Assembly (NCBI GenBank): GCA_028564675.1
Contig: JAOVVO010000024.1
Location: 62,001 to 126,000 of the forward strand
DNA length: 64,000 nucleotides
Direction of reading: 5' to 3'
Source: Onchocerca lupi
Lineage: Eukaryota; Nematoda; Chromadorea; Rhabditida; Onchocercidae
Part shown: piece by piece, positions 36,706-50,100 of the stretch
How the letters are laid out: each line of letters starts with the position of its first letter
Position numbering within the stretch: position 1 is the first letter of the stretch
Position numbers and translations under genes: made by a program
The notes under the pieces: model-generated
The model's input: only the letters and a program-made list of their open reading frames with translations
Told to the model about the DNA's origin: nothing
Database searches by the model: none

Positions 36706-39700
36706 ATGAATTCGCCATCTGACGATGGACAGTATACTGATACTGATAGAGAAGAAGGTGTTATCGATGACGATAAGAAAAGCTCAGGTTTATTTTATTG
36801 TTCTGTTATGCAGACTGCATTATATCACATTATGTCCTACGATATTTCACTTCTTCCTGCTAGCTTTCTTTAATGCTATCATTTTTGAAGTAAACATTTC
36901 GTTTTTGAATACGGGAAGAACTGTTAAGGGAGCCTCAAATTAAATAACATAACCATTGAATTGAAATAATATTACGTGGATTTTCAGAAGACGGCATTTC
37001 TGTTTCTTGTAATAGTTCAGATCCAAATAATCGTCATATAGAAATGGAAAAAAGACAGCAGGAATCTTCATCATCTTCATCGAGTGATGTTGGTTAGTTC
37101 CTGTTAGCAGTTTATAAATGTTGAATTTTGCTGTTCATTTCCATTATGCCTATGAAATCATATCTGAAACTCACAACGAAACTTGTGTGTATTAACGACA
37201 GATTACGTCATATTACATATATCATCATTTACTGATATGTGTAATATGATATGATCTGTCATCAGATATAATTTACCCATGCTAAAGAATGCTGTATGAA
37301 ATTGCCTAGGAACTATTTTCGCTGAATTCTGTTTCTGTTCTAGAGGGTGAAGAAGCTCGATTACGCCAAAAACTGTTGGAAAGACGTAATGTGCTGAACA
37401 GTTCTTCAATGTTGAAGCGTGAAGTCATTGAAGTGGAACGTGGTAGCACATCATCGGTTTCGGTTACAATCACCAATATTGATAAAAAATCGAAATCAAA
37501 AATACAATCGATATCTCCTAAAACAAAAAAATCATCGAAATTGACATCTAATGTAATTGACTCAAGTGATGATGAAGAAATGTTTTCCATACAACCTAAA
37601 GAATCGGTATGTATGTCATAGTGTATATGTTAATATTATAAATAAGTAATGCTAGATAAATCATTTTCTTAAAAATGCTCTAGCTCATTTTCTTAATCTC
37701 TCCTAGCTACTGCACATTGTTTTCTTTGTATTTTATTCTCTTGCTCATATCTTCTTCAGGTTATAAAAAAACGCAGTCATTCTGTTCGCTCTAATGAGTA
37801 CAGAGAACGTGGACGTGGAGGACCCAGTGACAAGATTAGAAAACCGGAAAAAACGAGAGACGAGAAACATTGGCACAAAGAACGAAAACATGACAAGCAC
37901 ACACATGGTGATTATGTCAACAGAGACTATGATTCTCGTGAGGTAATCTTTTTTTTTTTTTTTTTTTAGATTCGTCAGTCGTTGTTTAGAAAGAAAAAGT
38001 ATACTGCTTAAATTTTCAAAATTCATTTTACTTTTAATTTATATGTTCTTCAATGAATTCATTGTTTCAGACCCATAAACGTCACATCTCTGCCAAACAT
38101 CAGCAGCCGCGAGAACATGAATCACGGCTTGCTGGACGTGTAGTTTTACCTGATTCGAAATCAACCCAGAAGCTTTCATCTATGAAAATGTCTTACAAAG
38201 AACGGGAAAATCACAATGAATCCAAAACAGAGCGATTGCATCATGTAAAAGATGCAAACAAAAAGTTCTTTTTATTCTTTGCTTCGTCTTCTTTTTAATA
38301 ATTATGATTAAAAGTTTTCACAATCGAAACAAAAATTCGATACCTCCAACAAATATTGGGCTTGAATCTCTGAAATATTTTCTCTAAGGAAACGTAGAAA
38401 AGATAGTTTAAAAACCGTTCATCAATAGTGCAATAAATGGTAAAAATCAAGACGAATGTTTCGTTGAAAAGTTGGTTTACTGTATTAGCTATAGTGCTAG
38501 GTTACAGTTTTAGGGAATAAATAGTTCTTTATGTTCCTCATCTATGTTTAATGATATCTGGAAACTATCATATGTTGTGGGACGCATTTTTTTAAATTTA
38601 TAAGACGCGTTATTACATGCCTTTTTCAGCCGATCTCCACGTAAACGTGAAATTAATACAACTCCCAAGAGAAGTGGTGTCGTTGTAGAATCAGAACTGC
38701 CATCAAAAAAAGTGCATGTAGAAAAAACTGATGGAACCGGAATAGGTTTGTCTGATTTAATGGTTTAAATTTTAAAGCAGTATGAGAATTTGCGTAGTTT
38801 GAAAAATCACTTTAATATTAACTGATTTAGAAATGACGGTAACAAACGCTAGTGATAATGCAGAAAAAACAAAAGAAAAAATATCTGAAACGCATGCCGA
38901 AACACATAATAAATCTGATCAAATGATTAGTGGAGATGAATTGCACGAAAAGCAACCATCGGTTTCACAAAAAGGTTTTTTCCAGTTTGAAAATTTGAAT
39001 TTTTCCTTAACTTCAATTTTTTTTTTAAATTTGAATTTTTCTTTTGAAAGCAATCAGACAGTAGCAGCAATTTCGAGGACAATTCAACGATATGAGCAAC
39101 AATCAGATCGATTAGAACTTTCAAAAAGCTTTTAAAGAAGATTCAAGGAGCATTCCTTTGATCAGCATAAATGTTCATTCTTTTTTTGGGTTTTACTTTT
39201 TTTTTTTTAGCTACACTGGTAGGTCCATCGAAGTATTCGAAGTTCGATAGTGATCCAGAAGATGAACAAGAAGAAAAATACGAAATCAAACCTCCTGATA
39301 CGAAAGACAATGAAGAAATGGTTGTAGATAGTATTTCAGGTATTTCAATTTGAATATGTCGCATAATATATTACTCATTATAAACGCTGTTAGCAAACAA
39401 ATATAACTTTTACAATTAATATAATGTCAGCAAACTCTCATTAAACATGATTTTTACAAATAACTGATTTAGATGCTGAAAGTGATGTAATTTTACGTGA
39501 TTCGGATGAGGATAGCATGGATTTGCTCGAGTTGGATGAGGAACAGATGGCTAATTTATCGCCAGAAACACGTAATAGGTCAACATATTTTTTATACATT
39601 GCATTTGCATAATTCAATGTTTCATATTTTTCCGATCTTTAAAAATTTGAAAGTTCAGTACATTATATTTTAGACTCGAAGAAGAGCAGCAAAGGCGACT

Positions 39701-42281
39701 GATTACTAAGCTACCCATTTATTATCCTGGTATTAGTGGATGTCGAAATGTTGCTGAGTTTGAATGTTTGAACCGTATTGAAGAAGGCACTTTTGGTGTT
39801 GTTTATCGCGCTAAAGAGAAAAAAACAGGTTGTTTTGACACTGATATTTTATCTTTTTGTAATCTTAGTTTTTAGATTTCTGCATCTCCTATAACGGTGA
39901 TCATTTAATTCCCACTTTTAAATAATCATAAATTATTTCAACCTATAAATTTTACCATTTTTATGTTTAGATGAAATAGTTGCTCTAAAGCGTTTAAAGA
40001 TGGAGAAAGAAAAAGAAGGTTTCCCAATCACATCGCTTCGGGAAATTAATATGCTTCTGAAAGCTGGCAATCACCCTAATATTGTTAATGTTCGGGTAAG
40101 TTAATCTTAGTATTAAGCTATTAAATTTTCTTCGCAAGTATTTAGTTTCAAGCTGTCAAAATCTTGATTATTAAAGGAAATAGTAATTGGTTCGAATATG
40201 GACAAAATTTATTTGGTCATGGAATATGTTGAGCATGATATGAAAAGCCTCATGGATACCATGTACTCGCGTGGAAAACGATTTAGGACAGGTTAATTTT
40301 TTTGAAAAGCATCATTTTTGATATTCTTTTCTTTTTGTTTTTTTCTTTTTCTTTTTTTTTTTTGGAATATTTGAAGGGTCAATAGCCGGTGGTTGTTTTT
40401 AAAAAGCTTTTTTTTTTGTCAAGTTGAGTTTGGAATGCCACAGATTAAATAATTTTGGTTTTGTTGATATAGTTTATGCAGTTTTCAACTCATTCGGGTT
40501 TTAATTGAGTTCATGATTGCCCTAACATCTTTCAGATCATAATTTTTTATATTACTCCAGATCTGAATATTATAGGCGAAGTGAAAACTTTACTTCATCA
40601 ACTGCTTTCCGGTGTGGCACACATGCATGATGAATGGATTTTGCATCGAGATTTGAAAACATCAAATCTCCTTTTATCACATAAAGGGATCTTGAAGGTT
40701 TTTTTTAGAGAGTTCATTTCTATTGTGTTTTCATAAACTTCAAGTTTCTTTCCGAAAATTCAATTTTTTTCTTTTTTTGTAAGACAAATTTTTAATTTTT
40801 AGATTGGCGATTTTGGTTTGTCACGTGAATTCGGAGATCCTCTCAAACCATATACACCTATCGTTGTTACATTGTGGTATAGAGCTCCTGAATTATTGCT
40901 GGGTGTTAAAGTATGCCTCTTGTCGATTTTTTCTGATTAATAAATTGCATTCTTTGCTTGTGTGAATCATTTTCAGGAATATTCAACAGCTGTCGATATG
41001 TGGTCTTGCGGTTGTATTTTTGCTGAATTTATAAAATTAAAACCGCTGTTTCCTGGAAAGGGCGAGATGGATCAGATTAATAAAATCTTTACTGTATGTT
41101 TGATTTTTGCATATCTCTTTACAGTAGATGCTATGATACGATATATGACTGGTTATCAAATTTCTGTTTCATATCGCAATATATATTTCTTCTTTTTTCA
41201 TCTTAAGTTTAGGTACTTGAACATTTTGGTTTGAATAGTTTTTGGACAATCCTTCGTGTTTTTTGTTGCCATCCTGATAATCTTCTCCATAATTCGTCTT
41301 CATGTTTTTTTTAACTAATAAATACCAAAATCAAGTTTCTTGCTACTTCATTTATGAGTTTGTATCTCAGACTTTGTAATCAGTAATAATGAAGTTTGTT
41401 ATCAGAAAAATTACAATTTATAGATTGATTTTGAAGTGCAGTGGTGAAAAAAAAAATAGTTACTATACTTATTGCCGTCAAGAAATAATATTCATCCAAC
41501 ATAAAATTTAGGATCTGGGGACTCCGAATGATAGTTTCTGGTCTGGTTATAGCAGTCTTCCTGGACCAAGGAAAACCACTTTTGAGCATCATGATGCAGG
41601 AGAATTAGAAAAGAAATTTCCAACAAGTTTGATCGATGAGAGAGGGCTAGAATTTATTAAAGAGTATGTTTGCTGAATATTTAAGCTGTTCATTATATTA
41701 TAAATTATTCATGTCTTATTGTTAATTACTCATGCTTTTCTTAGATCTTTTAAATATTATTTCAAAGTCCGGTAGAAAATAAGGAACTATTTTAAAGATT
41801 TTTATTTCAGATTACTGACTTACGATCCAGCTAAACGAATTTCTGCTCATGAAGCATTGGCTCATGATTGGTTTGAGCGTTATCCACCACCGACACCTCC
41901 AGAGATGTTTCCAACATGGCCAGCAAAAAGTGAATTGGGGAAATCGGTTGTGAATACGCCTATTACAAAACCATCTTCATCTAAAGAAGTTAGTATTGTT
42001 TTTTAATATTTCTTTGCAAGATATATGATAATTACTTTATTGTCTCGGTCAAGCATTCCACGCGGTTTGTGTTCCATATTTCGCATGGATGAAGTCACTT
42101 ACTGTTATGTTCTGCGGCAATGATGAATTACCGAAGTATTTCGACCATGTTGAATAACATTTTTCTTTGTTTCCAGGCACAAAACGCAAAGTTATACAAG
42201 GAATTGAAAGTAGAGCCGAAGAAAGAAGCATCAACAACTTTTGCATTAAAATTTGATGTAGCTCCAAAATTCAGTAAATGA
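36706..42281 (+). CDS. cdk-11: CDK11 (PITSLRE) cyclin-dependent kinase
   Basis: Eighteen exons: 36706-36787, 36988-37092, 37344-37606, 37760-37942, 38071-38264, 38630-38745, 38831-38974, 39211-39339, 39473-39578, 39674-39828, 39971-40095, 40177-40291, 40576-40697, 40803-40910, 40977-41093, 41512-41663, 41811-41988 and 42177-42281; 832 residues, total divisible by three. The first half is disordered and charged (RS/KE-rich, acidic patches), as in CDK11. The kinase has the glycine loop EEGTFGVVYRAK, VALKRLKMEKEKEGF with the name-giving PITSLRE, HRDLKTSN, DFGLSRE, VVTLWYRAPELL and the C-terminal MFPTWPAKSE. CDK11 with cyclin L acts on RNA polymerase II and splicing. The donor of exon 5 (AA then GTTCTT) is weak; the stronger GTAAAA 20 bases earlier would break the frame. 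Confidence 0.97.
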
Positions 42282-44090
42282 TAAAATGGTTGGTCTATAT
42301 CATTTTTTATATATTTTCGAATTGATTTGGAAAATATATTATTCTTTAACCTCGTCTATAATAAAAATAGTATTTTTTTCAGTTCTATTTAAACCATAAA
42401 TAGAAAATAACTATAGGAAATGCTCAAATGCACAAATCATTTGTTAAATATTGTGAACTTAGTGCAAAATTTTTGTCTTAGTTACATTTTTCTCAGTTAT
42501 AGCCGAGAAACATATTTGTTCTTTCGTTGATGTTTGTATCATATTGATTTTATAAAAAATGATAATAAAACGTTTAAAAACTTTGGATTTAATCAGAGTA
42601 AAGTTGTTTGCTGAAAATTTAGTTGATCTTTATTCCGGAAATCACTTATGAATCAAAGATATGTAAATAGTTTAAAAAATTTTTCCAGAAACCGGGAATC
42701 CAAAAATCTTATTACCGCTCATCCAGTGCTAATGATCCATGATATCGTCGCATCTCTTAATCGGCTACGAGCAATAAATAATTGATCTCATCACAGTGCA
42801 TTCTTAATTACTTTATTGTTTAAATCAGTCAACTGTTTTGTGTACATGAATTACAATGAGATTTGTCAGAGTATATTTTTATGTTCCAAGTTATTTTCTT
42901 TATCATTCAAATATTTGTTTTTAATGATTGTTAAATTGTATAGAAATTAAAAAAAAAAATTGTTAACTACCTCAACCATTTAATTTCTTGGAAAAAACCT
43001 GAAATTCGAATATTCTACTGCTGCATATGACGTAAATTTTTACCAAGCAAGCAAATATATATGTATCTAGTGCACTAATTAATAGTTGTATATAGGTTAT
43101 CAAGTAAAGATTTCAGCACTTGAAAAAGTAGAGGTAAAAAGCATCAGTTTTAATCAGAAGTCTTGTTTTTTTTTTTCTGCAGTACATTCAGTGAGAAAGA
43201 AGTTTAATTCTCCGAATGATACTAAAAAATTTTTCGTGTTTTCAGCAATTTGAAAAAGGAATTGATCTGATTTGGTCTTTGATAGATTATTTTGACTAAC
43301 AGACATATGGGAATTCTATTTATTTATAGTTTATCCACTCAATGATTCACAAAAAATGGCCAGCAACATCAAAAAAGCTAGGATGAGTGGTTCTGGACAC
43401 ATTTGGAAGAATGGTATTTGTCATGTATCTTCAGTTTTTCTGCGCTTATTCCAGAGATATATACAGCCCAGGCACACTTCCATGACTTTGCTGTTAATCA
43501 CAATACATGCTCTTCCAGTATGTATGTGATTGCTCGTTTCATAAATATTCATCTTAACTTGAGCGGAAGATTCTATATTCTTCTTCAGGTCTTGAAGGAA
43601 ATGTTGAATTCTCAAGCAAGAAATTCTTGTCAAGGCTATGTTGATGCTTGAATTTTACTCTTCTTAATTAATATTAAATTCAAGAACTTTAAACGAATAG
43701 GTGATTTCAGCAGAGGCGAAATTCGATAGGCAATTCATCCACAATCAATTTCAAAAGAGTCGACAGATTTTTTCGATTTATTCATAGTTATTAATCCTTA
43801 GAAATTGACTATATTGTTTAATTGATTTACGATTCTCAAAAGTTTATAGCGGAATTTTATAACCCTCTACATGATAATTATTTCATTCATGAATTTTTAG
43901 AGGAAACTGTATTTGTTAGTTTCGCCGATGAGCAAAGTAGAAATTCAGCTAATTTTTCTACAGTAATTCAAGTACATCATCGTGTAAATATAAATTGAAA
44001 AAGCATATGACTTTATAATCTAATATGGTGTGAGACATTCAAACAATAATCTTTCTTCATGTTATATGTATTCTTTTCAAAATTTATGGT
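42282..44090. other. Convergent intergenic region
   Basis: Holds the 3' ends of CDK11 (+; AATAAA near 42564) and the TMEM144 gene (-). Overlapping short frames at 43403-43651 on both strands have no supporting splice sites or recognised motifs. Confidence 0.6.
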
Positions 44091-47000
44091 CTACTGATTT
44101 GAAAATGCTATTAACAGTACACCAATTAAACCAATGGCAACTGCCGAAAATGTAACCGTCAAATTTTTCTTGCCCTGAAATTATCGATAATTATGTTTTC
44201 TTTAATTCAAAATTCAGATTTGATCAGTTCTGAAAACATTTTTAACCATACTAAATTTTGATGGAATTTCGAGAAGATTCGCTTACTTCCACATCCTTGA
44301 AAAGCAGCACGTCCGCTAGAACTCCAATCGTTGATGGCAACTGAAATGTACAAAAAATATTGCCAACTAATAGCTAATTTTATTTCCTAATAATCCTATC
44401 CATACATTTTATGATATAGCATGAAATGGAACAAACCCGCGTAGTGATTGGGAAGCTAACAGTTTGTGATAGCATACGATTTGAAACGAACCACAGTGTC
44501 ATTCCAACACACCACAATACTCCGTAAGCAGCTGAGGGTAATATCTAAATTTCAAAACTGTTTTGACCTTTTCTACTTTCCTACTTCATTGTGATAAGTA
44601 AGAAAGTAAGATGAGACTGATGAGGAAGAAAAGATAGGTAAGATATCTTTTGATTTTTAAACTATGCTCATGGTTGATCAGGTCATTCATTTATGATTTT
44701 AACAGTTTCTTAATCAAATGATTTCATGGGCAGTGCAAGTTCGACTATGTAGTCAATTAGAAAATTGAAAAAAAAAAAAAAAAAATCGAAAAAATTACTC
44801 CGTTCTTCAGTAAGTGAAAAAGTTACCAGTTCTGCTGGAGCATGTGTGCGACCTCTCATCCAGATGCAGTAACCAATGAAATATATGGTTGAACAGAAAA
44901 ACACTGCACAGAAATGTGGAAAAACATAGTCTAGGACTGAAAAAAAGAAATAACAAAGTTCAATTCTTTTCAGTGACCGAGCAATAAAAATTTCTAGAAT
45001 GATAATGAAATATTACCACTAGGAGATGCTTTTGGATCAGTATCTTGAATATATACGATAGGTGTCATCATCAGACCATGAAGGATTCCCAAAAATACGG
45101 CTAGCCCGAGATATCTGCAAATTCATGTATGACATTTCATGAAATAAATCGTGCAGTATTCTAGAGATGTTACACAGAATTCACGAAATTAAATTTGAAA
45201 TAGAAACGGACATAATCTTGGCGTATGAATAATTCACGTATTTTTCAGTGACAATCAATCATAAAGTTTCCAAGCCGATTCGATCCATAAATCAGTCCGA
45301 AAGGAAAGTGATTACTTGAACAGCTACGACAAATTATTTGCGAAAAACAAAATTACGAAAGTTGCTGATGAATTCAGGAGAAGTGAATGTAGTGAGAAGG
45401 ACCATGAAGACAGCATAGTAACATTTGCAGTAGAAATTTCAGCACAAACTGATGACAAGAATGATTTGCGTGCACGCTTGGCTTATCCCAGTTATAGGTT
45501 AAAATTTACCCAATCTTTTCTTTTGTTATATGAGATGTCGGTTTGTAAGCATTGTTTTCAATCCGCTTTCGTGCTGCCGAATTCTCTTCCATTTGCTGCA
45601 TCGAAATAACGTCACTCTCTGGAACCGACGAATTGTCTACAGAGTGTCGCTGCTGATTCTTGTGTTTCACGAAAACAAACATGAATCCGCTGTAAAGAAA
45701 AGATATTCAATTCAGAATAGAATTCGAATCTTTCTGTTTCGCATTAATATCTCATCACCAGGTGCAATAGATATTTTTGTAAGAGACGTTTTTGAATCCT
45801 TTCTGATTTACTGATTTCATGTCGGTTCCGCTTTTTATTGAGTGATCAAAATGATTGAGAATGAAAAAAACTATCTCGGTGATTCGAAAGATATATCAGG
45901 TTTGAAGGGATAATAGGATGAAGATCAGTCTTCATGATGCACATTAGACTGTTCTGTCAAATGTAAAATATGGCATGCTTAGTGCTTAGGAGTCGTGCAC
46001 GTGAAAGTTATCATTCCTATTATCAAATGGACAAAAGTAATTAAAAAATAATAATTATCAATCGATGTCAATTGTTAGGAATGATTGACATTTAACATGC
46101 CAACATGTATTAATTATACTGACATAATGCAAGTATAATTTTACAAAAATTTTGCGATCAACGGAAAAAGAAATTGATTGATTAGTGAAGTGAATGCATA
46201 ATCTTCTAAAACAAGCGATACCTGAGCAGAACGAAAAACAGTCCAAAGACATTCATTGTATTATTGTAAACCGACTGCGGGCGTGTGCCAAAGAAACCGA
46301 ATCGTGCTACTCCCCAGCCAACTAATACCTAATTTTGCGATAAAGTTTATTTCTGGAGAAAAAATAACTAGCAAATGAAAGAAGCAAGAAAATGACACAA
46401 AATAGAAGAAAGGTAAGTGTCAAGAAAAGTCTATTGTCCATTGTTTCCTTCTAGCTGTACAGAAATATATACCTGTACGGAACTCCATACTAACATGCCA
46501 ACACCGATGCCAAGATGGTTGATTATCGGAACTGATGCTATATTACCTAAAATTAAATGATAACAATGAAAACAATATTTGAAGTGTAAAATGCAAAAAA
46601 GAAAATTCGCTTTATTCATTGCTGATCTGCTAGACATTGTCAGTAATGAGTAATGAATCCTTAAAAAAGCTCGTAAAGCTCAAACCATTCTGTTCGTGTT
46701 TCTAATGTTTCGATAACAATTAAATTAATTTCAATGAATTCCTACAACATTTTATAAAATTCAGTTGTGATTTGAAAATTTATGAAAGGAAGAAATTATT
46801 TAACTGTTGCGAACAAAAAGCCACCAATCATGGCAATCGGATTGAAGGCCGGAAAGTCTCTAACAATATTAATTATAAAACCGACGATGAATACAACGGC
46901 GCACTGTATCCATTGCACATATAATCCTGAAATTCTGGAGTAAAAAAACGATAAAAAGGTAAATGAGACTGATGATATTAAGCTATTTTTCCGCTAATTT

Positions 47001-47166
47001 TTCCACAAATAATGAAATATGCAAATACAAAATTGTATCAAAAAAAAAAAAAAAAAAAAAACAAATTACCATCTTTGCAATCGAAATTACGCAGCGGCGC
47101 AAACATAAAGCCAAAAGCGATGCATGATATGATGCAGGATGTAAATCCGACCAATGTTTCATTCAT
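44091..47166 (-). CDS. TMEM144: TMEM144-family multi-pass membrane protein
   Basis: Ten exons on the minus strand: 47166-47070, 46926-46804, 46546-46473, 46328-46222, 45689-45510, 45114-45017, 44936-44827, 44544-44437, 44340-44287 and 44174-44091; 344 residues, the family's usual length. Family blocks in order: FTSCIISCIAFGFMFAPLRN, DFPAFNPIAMIGGFLFATGN, IINHLGIGVGMLVWSS, VLVGWGVARFGFFG, GLAVFLGILHGLMMTPIVYI, LDYVFPHF, LPSAAYGVLW and SFPITTR. About ten hydrophobic helices are expected, as in drug/metabolite-type carbohydrate transporters; the substrate is unknown. Exon 2 to exon 3 has no GT donor at the base needed for the frame (see findings). An acceptor ends just before 47175, nine bases upstream of the ATG. 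Confidence 0.93.
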
Positions 47167-47175
47167 TTTCCCTTT

Positions 47176-50100
47176 CTGAAAGTGCAAAATTCGGCAATAC
47201 CTTCGAGATTTCTCATTTTTCATTGCATGCTCTCGATATTATTTTCTTCAATGGAAATATCAGATTTTGTCTAGAGAAATTATCCGGCAAATTCATTCTA
47301 CCAATTTCAGGTAGTTTTTCTTGACAGAATCTGTTGCTCCTATTGAAAAAGTACACACAACTTTTAAAAATGTCATTTTTTCCACTTGCATAAAAAATAT
47401 AATTTTTTTACATGCGCTGAATACATGCTCCTTTGAAAAGTACACATCAAAATTAAATTTTTGATGACAGGAGTTTGAAATTAAAATGTCGAAACTTTTT
47501 TGAAAATTGAAATTTTTTGATAAATGAATGTTTAAAGTTGAAAAACTGGAACAACAAGCATGCAAACATTACATTTCCTTATGATTCCAAGAAATTAGTT
47601 TTATTTTTCGTAAAAATACGAAACTTTTTCAGATGAATTCAGAAAATTATCATTCAAAATAGAGCTTTAAGAAACCAGTTAGTAAAGCAATGTAATATAT
47701 AAGTATATAAGCGCTAATAAACGATACACCATTTCCATTGTTGATTGAACAATATCATAGATTATGATCAGCAATTATTGTTCGCAGCAAATAAAATGTT
47801 TGTCTTTTAACCATTAAACATTAAATATTTTCAATAGTTTTTTATATCATTATCATTATTATCAGCGTTATTAGTTGCATTGATGAGAACTGGTTTTCAT
47901 CCTCCGCCGAAATATTTTCACATTTCTGTATCTTATGTCATCGATGATTCGCAAAAAAAAAATTCTCACTCTTTTCCATTGTAAAATTAATTCCAAAATC
48001 ATTTCATCATATTCAGGGATATAGCGTATTATTGCACATTATTTACTAATGCATATCGAAACATACTTGTTCTTTCCAATTAGTCGTATAAGTAAGACAA
48101 TCAAATCGATGTAAATGCATAAAAGAGGAATAAAAATACATGGCCAATTACTATTGCTTTTTCAAAAATTATGACAAATTAGGCTATAAATCAGCATTTG
48201 ATAAACAATGATATGATTAAACACAGAAAAATAGATATGCTTTTATAAGTGACAAATATTCACCTTAGAATATAAAGAAATCTTAATAAAAATAATATAT
48301 TAAAATAGAAAAATTACGATTAAATGAGATGCAAGGACAAGTATCATGATAGATTGCACTGATGAAGGGAATTGATTTTAATTAAGCAAAAAATAGATTT
48401 CGTTTGTTTAATTAAAGGACAGTTTAAATAGTCTGAATAGATGTGCAGCGAAAAGACAAATTTAAAATTGAATCAAAAGAAAAGGATGAAACAAATTCGA
48501 TTTAATGTCGAAGTAAAAAGGTAGAGAAAGAAGTTGGAATTTCATTATCTTACGAGAGAATCAGTAAAATACAGGATCTCATTCTATAAAGCAATGTCTG
48601 AAGATCAAATTATAAGAGAAGAGTTATGACACAGAAAAAAAAAGACAAAAATGATGCTCAGAGAATAAATTAGAATATTTCACTTTATTGCTTTCCTACT
48701 CTTTTCACTCCTTGCATTCTCTCAAAATTTTATATAAAATTATGTTTTTATCATATTTGATCAGATTGAAATATTTAGCCTTTTTAATATATTTTATTTT
48801 GTGCAATAGATGTGCAAATTAGTTTGCACAGTTTAGTTTATTTGATCGATCAACTGCAGCTATAATTTGCAAAAAATATGTCAAGTTTTACTTCGTGTGT
48901 TTCAAGTTCATTCTTTTTGGATTAATAAATATCAATTGTAAATGGAAGCCTTTGGCTTCATTTCCAGAAGATTTCCTTTTTATGATATCCAAGAATAGGT
49001 TGTGAATTAATGAGATATATCCTTGTTGTTTCTCAAAATATTTCTAAAAAAATTGCAAATGATAATAGCACAAATTAGCAAAATCAATTTTAAATCTATG
49101 TAATAGCTTCATTGTTATGTTGTTGCTGATATTACTGATTATCTATCTAGGAATTAAAATAGACAAATATTTAAACTCAAAAGACAATGAAGAAAAATCA
49201 CAAAATGTCATCCTCATTTGTTATCCTTTTTGAGAAATCTCCAATTTAAGTTGCAAAAAATTTTGAAATATCTAGAAATTCCAAAATTTGCTGCGGAAAT
49301 TTTAGGACTCCTGAAAGTGCAAGTCAATTAAGTTTAGAAAAGCTATTTAAAAAGGATGCTGAGCATGAATTCCAGATATATATATAGCCTCACACGAAAA
49401 ATTCTTGAAGATGATATGTCGATACTTGACTTCATTATTATTGATTTTAATTATATCATATTCGAAAAAACTATTCCTAGTGCAACCTTGGAAATTCAAT
49501 GTGGATAGTTAAGGCATTTGATTTTAGAGTTTTCAAAGTGAAAACTTTGAAAGGTTAAAATCAATATCTTCAACAACATTATACGCTTCAATTTACTCAG
49601 GATATGCAACTGTTATTTATTTTTTTTTAAACACATTATTTATTTTGTATAATAAAAAAAAATCTTTTTTGCCTGGAATTGCATTATACAGAAAATCACT
49701 TTAATTTCATACATTAAATTTTGAAATTGATACAAATTTAAAAATGAAAGCAACAAAAAAATAATGCCAGCCTTCTTCAAAAATTTTTTCGGAAAAAAAT
49801 TTTTCAAATCCCATTTTAATTGCTTTTGCTGAAATATATACTTTCGGTTATTTTAACATGCAAATATTGTCTGTAAAATATCAAAGTTCATTTTTTTCAG
49901 ACATTTCCTACTTCGTTATGGATATGATCAGCTGACAATAAGCTAAAAAATATCATGAGAATGAAAATTGACTGCACATTACATGAATATGTTGAAAAGA
50001 AGCGCTTATAAATAACAAATGTTAATCAATGAAAAAAAAATTGTGGTTTATCTTTTTTAACGAATCAACTTTTTGAATTATTTTCTAATTTCTAAGCTAT

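Noticed and set aside
39050..39135. Possible extra CDK11 exon with acidic, serine-rich reading
   Set aside because: In the required phase it meets a stop without a usable donor, and exons 38831-38974 and 39211-39339 join directly in phase.
47293..47565. 90-codon minus-strand frame upstream of TMEM144
   Set aside because: Low-complexity Phe/Lys/Ser composition from AT-rich DNA; no splice link to the gene.
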